Source of the DNA: Betaproteobacteria bacterium | GTDB taxonomy: Bacteria; Pseudomonadota; Gammaproteobacteria; Burkholderiales; Burkholderiaceae_D | Direction: 5' to 3' | Assembly (NCBI GenBank): GCA_025356395.1 | Contig: JANXTA010000067.1 | Coordinates: 38,311 to 102,310 of the forward strand | Length of the DNA: 64,000 nucleotides | Part shown: positions 61,556 through 64,000 of the stretch, in pieces | Layout: the number at the start of each line of letters is the position of its first letter | Position numbering within the stretch: the first letter of the stretch is position 1 | Made by a program: the position numbers and the translations under genes | The notes under the pieces: generated by a model | Databases searched by the model: none | What the model was told of the DNA's origin: nothing | The model's input: only the letters and a program-made list of their open reading frames with translations

Positions 61556-63031
61556 ATGAATATCTCCGCCTCATCGGTCGCATCGTTGTCCGCTGACATG
61601 ACTCTCATCACGGCGGTGCAGGCCGCGATCGAGAAGAACGGGCCGTCGCTGCTCTTCGAGCCGGTCTGGCTCGCGGAGATTCTCTCGGTGCAGTTCCCGG
61701 CGCCGTCGCCGGCGGTTTCGCTGTTGCTGCGCGCTCTCGACGACCACGTCCCGCAGCAGCTCCTCGGCGCGCACACGGGCAACGAACTGGACCAGGAGAT
61801 CGCGAAGCTCGTGAAGCGCTTCGGATCCGGGCAAGCGCTGTCGCCGGCCGAAGCGCGATGGGCCGTGGAGACCTGGGCGTCGATCCTTCACGTCGCTCCG
61901 GGGGCCGCGCAGCGCGGCATTGGGGCGGAGCAGGTGCCGCTCACGCAGGAGAGAGGCCTCGTTCCGCCAGAAGCCGAGACCGCGGCCGCGTATCAAGGGG
62001 CGGCCCCGGAACGACGCACCGCGCGTCCTCACTTGCGCTTCGCCACGCTGGCGATCACGCTGCTGGTCGCCTGCGTGGTCGGTGGCGTGGTCTGGTTCAA
62101 CTTCTTCCATCGCTCCCTGGCGATCGCGTCCATCGGTGCGTCCGGTCCGCTGGTGGGCGATGGCAGCAAGCACGATGTCCATGTGCGCTACGCCGCTCGC
62201 AACGTCGTGGTGCAAGGCGTCGAAGTGCGCTTCGTGCGCGGCGATGTTTTTGGAGACGACCGCACGGTGCTGATCGCGGTTCCCGCCGGTGCTGCCCGGG
62301 CCGACGTGGCGGCGGCCGGGCAGATCGGGCTCGCCTCCATTCATCCGAGTCACGCGACTTTCAGCTACGTGCTGGTCGGAGCGGACGGGACGCGCAGTGC
62401 ACCGATCGAAAAGACGTTCGACTTTGCCGCGGGTCCCGTACGCCCACCCGTGATCCGTTCGGTCGCCGTGCCCGGTGAGCTGGTGACCGACAAGCCGTTC
62501 TTATTGGCGATCGCGTTCGATGCCGGCACCGGCTCGGTCGGGTCGGTCGAGATGAAGATCGCCGACCAGCGAGCGGAGGCGGCAGCCGAAACTGTCACGA
62601 CGCGTTTGGCGGACCTTCCCGTGTCGCAACCGGGCACCCTGATTTTTCCCGTCGACCCCGTTTCGAGTGCGTCGCGACGGATCGTCGACTTCACGTTGAT
62701 CGACGGCGAAGGGCGCCGGAGCGAGCCGGCGCGCGTGGTCCTCGATGTCCGCCGACCTGCGGACTCGCCAGCCGACTGCACCGCGGCGACTTGCGGGCGC
62801 GTCGTGACGGCGACTGAAGTGGAACCCAGACAGAACCTGTCCGGTTTCCTCAGTCGGTTGTTCGATGGGAAGGGGCGTGCGAAGAAGGCCTATGCGATCT
62901 CGGTGAGGTTCGACAACGGCAGCACGCGCCTGCTTCAGGCGTCATCGCGATGGAACCCGGGTGCCAGGGTCCGCGTCGTCGGAGGCGATGGTCGGCTGCG
63001 ATGCATCGAACCTGACGACCGCTGCCGCTAG
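61556..63031 (+). CDS. Single-pass membrane protein of unknown function
   Basis: The 491-residue protein has an N-terminal cytoplasmic helical part (LITAVQAAIEKNGPSLLFEP, then a proline-rich linker), one transmembrane helix near residue 170 (ATLAITLLVACVVGGVVWFN), and a large periplasmic beta-rich part with two Ig-like modules. The C-terminal 60 residues (AYAISVRFDNGSTRLLQASS, then RVRVVGGDGRLRCI) resemble the soluble end of SlyB/17-kDa surface-antigen type proteins. ATG 61556 precedes the N-terminal domain. The gene ends in TAG. No function is suggested by neighbours. Confidence 0.6.
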   Translation: MNISASSVASLSADMTLITAVQAAIEKNGPSLLFEPVWLAEILSVQFPAPSPAVSLLLRALDDHVPQQLLGAHTGNELDQEIAKLVKRFGSGQALSPAEARWAVETWASILHVAPGAAQRGIGAEQVPLTQERGLVPPEAETAAAYQGAAPERRTARPHLRFATLAITLLVACVVGGVVWFNFFHRSLAIASIGASGPLVGDGSKHDVHVRYAARNVVVQGVEVRFVRGDVFGDDRTVLIAVPAGAARADVAAAGQIGLASIHPSHATFSYVLVGADGTRSAPIEKTFDFAAGPVRPPVIRSVAVPGELVTDKPFLLAIAFDAGTGSVGSVEMKIADQRAEAAAETVTTRLADLPVSQPGTLIFPVDPVSSASRRIVDFTLIDGEGRRSEPARVVLDVRRPADSPADCTAATCGRVVTATEVEPRQNLSGFLSRLFDGKGRAKKAYAISVRFDNGSTRLLQASSRWNPGARVRVVGGDGRLRCIEPDDRCR

Positions 63032-63068
63032 CCAGCGGCGGTCGGACCGCGATTGACCGGTTGACGGG

Positions 63069-64000
63069 TCAATCGATCCGGATCCATTCCACGCGCACGA
63101 TGTTGCTCGGCAGGAGCACGGCCACGACGTTGTTTCGCGTGACCCACGTGAGATTCTGTCGATGCAGGACGATGAAGCGATGCTCGCCGGCCTGCAGGGC
63201 CAGCGCCTCGATCAGGAGGCGCTTCCGCCTGACCGGGTTCATCTCGACGGCCGCCGCATCGATCAGTCGGTCCAGCGGCACGTCGACATAGCGGCCGTAG
63301 TTGATCGAACCCTTCGCCGTCGCCGCGTCCGTGCTGTGCAGGATCGCGTCCAGCACGTCCTGCGCGTCCGTGATGCTGCCGCCCCACCCGTGCAGGTAGA
63401 AGCTCGTGTCGGTCCGGCTGAGCTTCGGGAAGTAGAGCGCCTTCGGCATCGCGTTGACGCGTGCCCGGATGCCGACGCGCGCCAGCATGCCGGCGATCGC
63501 GACGCACAGGTCGCTGTCGTTGATGTAGCGATCGTTGGGGCAGTCGAACGCGACGCCGAAGCCTTGCGGGTATCCGGCGTCGGCGAGGAGGCGGATCGCA
63601 CCGGCCGGGTCCGCGGGCGTGACGCGTTCGAGCACCGGGTCCGGGCAGCCGACCGGCGACGTCGCCAGGCAGCCGGTGGGGATGGACTGACCCCGCATGA
63701 TCTTGGTCGACAACGCCATGACGTCGATCGCCTTCCACAGCGCTTCGCGGACGCGGGCGTCCTTGAAGGGATTGCGTCCCGCGACGTCGCTGCCCTCGAG
63801 CGCGTCGCGGTGCTGGTCCATGCCGAGGAAGATGATGCGGTTCTCGGGGCCGCTCCAGACCCGGAAGCCGGCGTCGTGCTCGAGCCGGGGCAGGTCCTGC
63901 GGCGGCGGGTCCTGCACCAGGTCGATCGCGCCGGAGAGCAGGGCCGCGACCCGCGTCGCGTCGGACGCGATCGGCGTGTACACGATGGCGGTGACGTTGC
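63069..64000 (-). CDS. Family 5 (oligopeptide) ABC solute-binding protein, C-terminal part
   Basis: The frame enters from the right edge and covers the C-terminal ~310 residues of a peptide/nickel-type binding protein. It shows YTPIASDATRVAALLSGAID, FLGMDQHRDALEGSD, NPFKDARVREALWKAIDV, LLADAGYPQGFGVAFDCPND and FYLHGWGGSITDAQ, the usual SBP_bac_5 features. It would deliver oligopeptides or similar ligands to an ABC importer, whose genes are not visible here. The N-terminus and signal lie outside the window. Confidence 0.88.
   Translation of the reverse strand, partial: NVTAIVYTPIASDATRVAALLSGAIDLVQDPPPQDLPRLEHDAGFRVWSGPENRIIFLGMDQHRDALEGSDVAGRNPFKDARVREALWKAIDVMALSTKIMRGQSIPTGCLATSPVGCPDPVLERVTPADPAGAIRLLADAGYPQGFGVAFDCPNDRYINDSDLCVAIAGMLARVGIRARVNAMPKALYFPKLSRTDTSFYLHGWGGSITDAQDVLDAILHSTDAATAKGSINYGRYVDVPLDRLIDAAAVEMNPVRRKRLLIEALALQAGEHRFIVLHRQNLTWVTRNNVVAVLLPSNIVRVEWIRID

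Overview
The window is GC-rich, densely coding bacterial DNA, most likely from a betaproteobacterium of Burkholderiales type. The assignment rests on the gene families seen (a DUF3460-like gene beside scpA, the short type of isocitrate lyase, a periplasmic PheC-like enzyme, a Prx5-glutaredoxin hybrid) and on the dispersed palindromes around 12.8 and 46.9 kb. TGA is the usual stop codon. Two apparently intact genes (mmsA and the CaiB-type transferase) end in TAG, so TAG is a genuine stop here. I saw no rRNA, tRNA, CRISPR array, phage or insertion sequence.

Layout. 0-2.4 kb (minus): a cut signal-peptide gene and two polysaccharide-type genes (WecG/TagA glycosyltransferase and an alpha/alpha-barrel protein). 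2.8-4.9 kb: a GST with an in-frame TAG and a frameshifted drug-efflux MFS gene. 5-6.5 kb: two small exported proteins. 6.5-12.7 kb: mmsA, then an ABC ATPase with a permease/M1-peptidase fusion. 12.9-17.2 kb: exported MsrA and MsrB, then clpB behind a near-perfect sigma-32 promoter. 17.2-19.9 kb: a gene remnant, a membrane GT2 and a cytochrome b561. 19.9-22.3 kb: a peroxide-defence pair (Prx5-Grx and a lipoamide dehydrogenase-like enzyme) behind a candidate OxyR site. 22.6-27.8 kb: a TonB receptor facing a lipoprotein that joins a beta-propeller to a phosphoesterase. 28.2-31.3 kb: aceA, then a hipBA-type locus with a frameshifted hipA. 31.5-34.2 kb (minus): SPFH, PH-like, ribbon-helix-helix, DUF3460 and scpA genes. 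34.4 kb: pheC.

35.2-42.7 kb is the most coherent pathway unit. A divergent LysR regulator controls an MFS acid transporter, a maleate-isomerase-like enzyme, a class III CoA-transferase, an HMG-CoA-lyase-like enzyme and a LeuCD-type hydratase. Their chemistry fits breakdown of mesaconate/citraconate-type C5 acids through citramalyl-CoA to acetyl-CoA and pyruvate. This is an inference.

42.9-45.5 kb holds one reading frame for a membrane-anchored NodB deacetylase, a caspase-like domain and TPRs. It is cut by three in-frame TAG codons, yet the visible catalytic motifs are all kept. 45.5-49.7 kb: a quinone oxidoreductase/acyl-CoA dehydrogenase unit divergent from a TetR regulator and a desaturase. 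49.7-57 kb: metG and a complete MacAB-type efflux operon. 57-64 kb: a remnant, a small CxxC protein, an ABC exporter, mobB, dcd, a SOUL protein, a membrane protein and a cut oligopeptide-binding protein.

Six loci carry lesions (2.8, 3.6, 17.2, 29.5, 42.9 and 57.0 kb). They may reflect real gene decay or consensus errors, and raw reads would decide.
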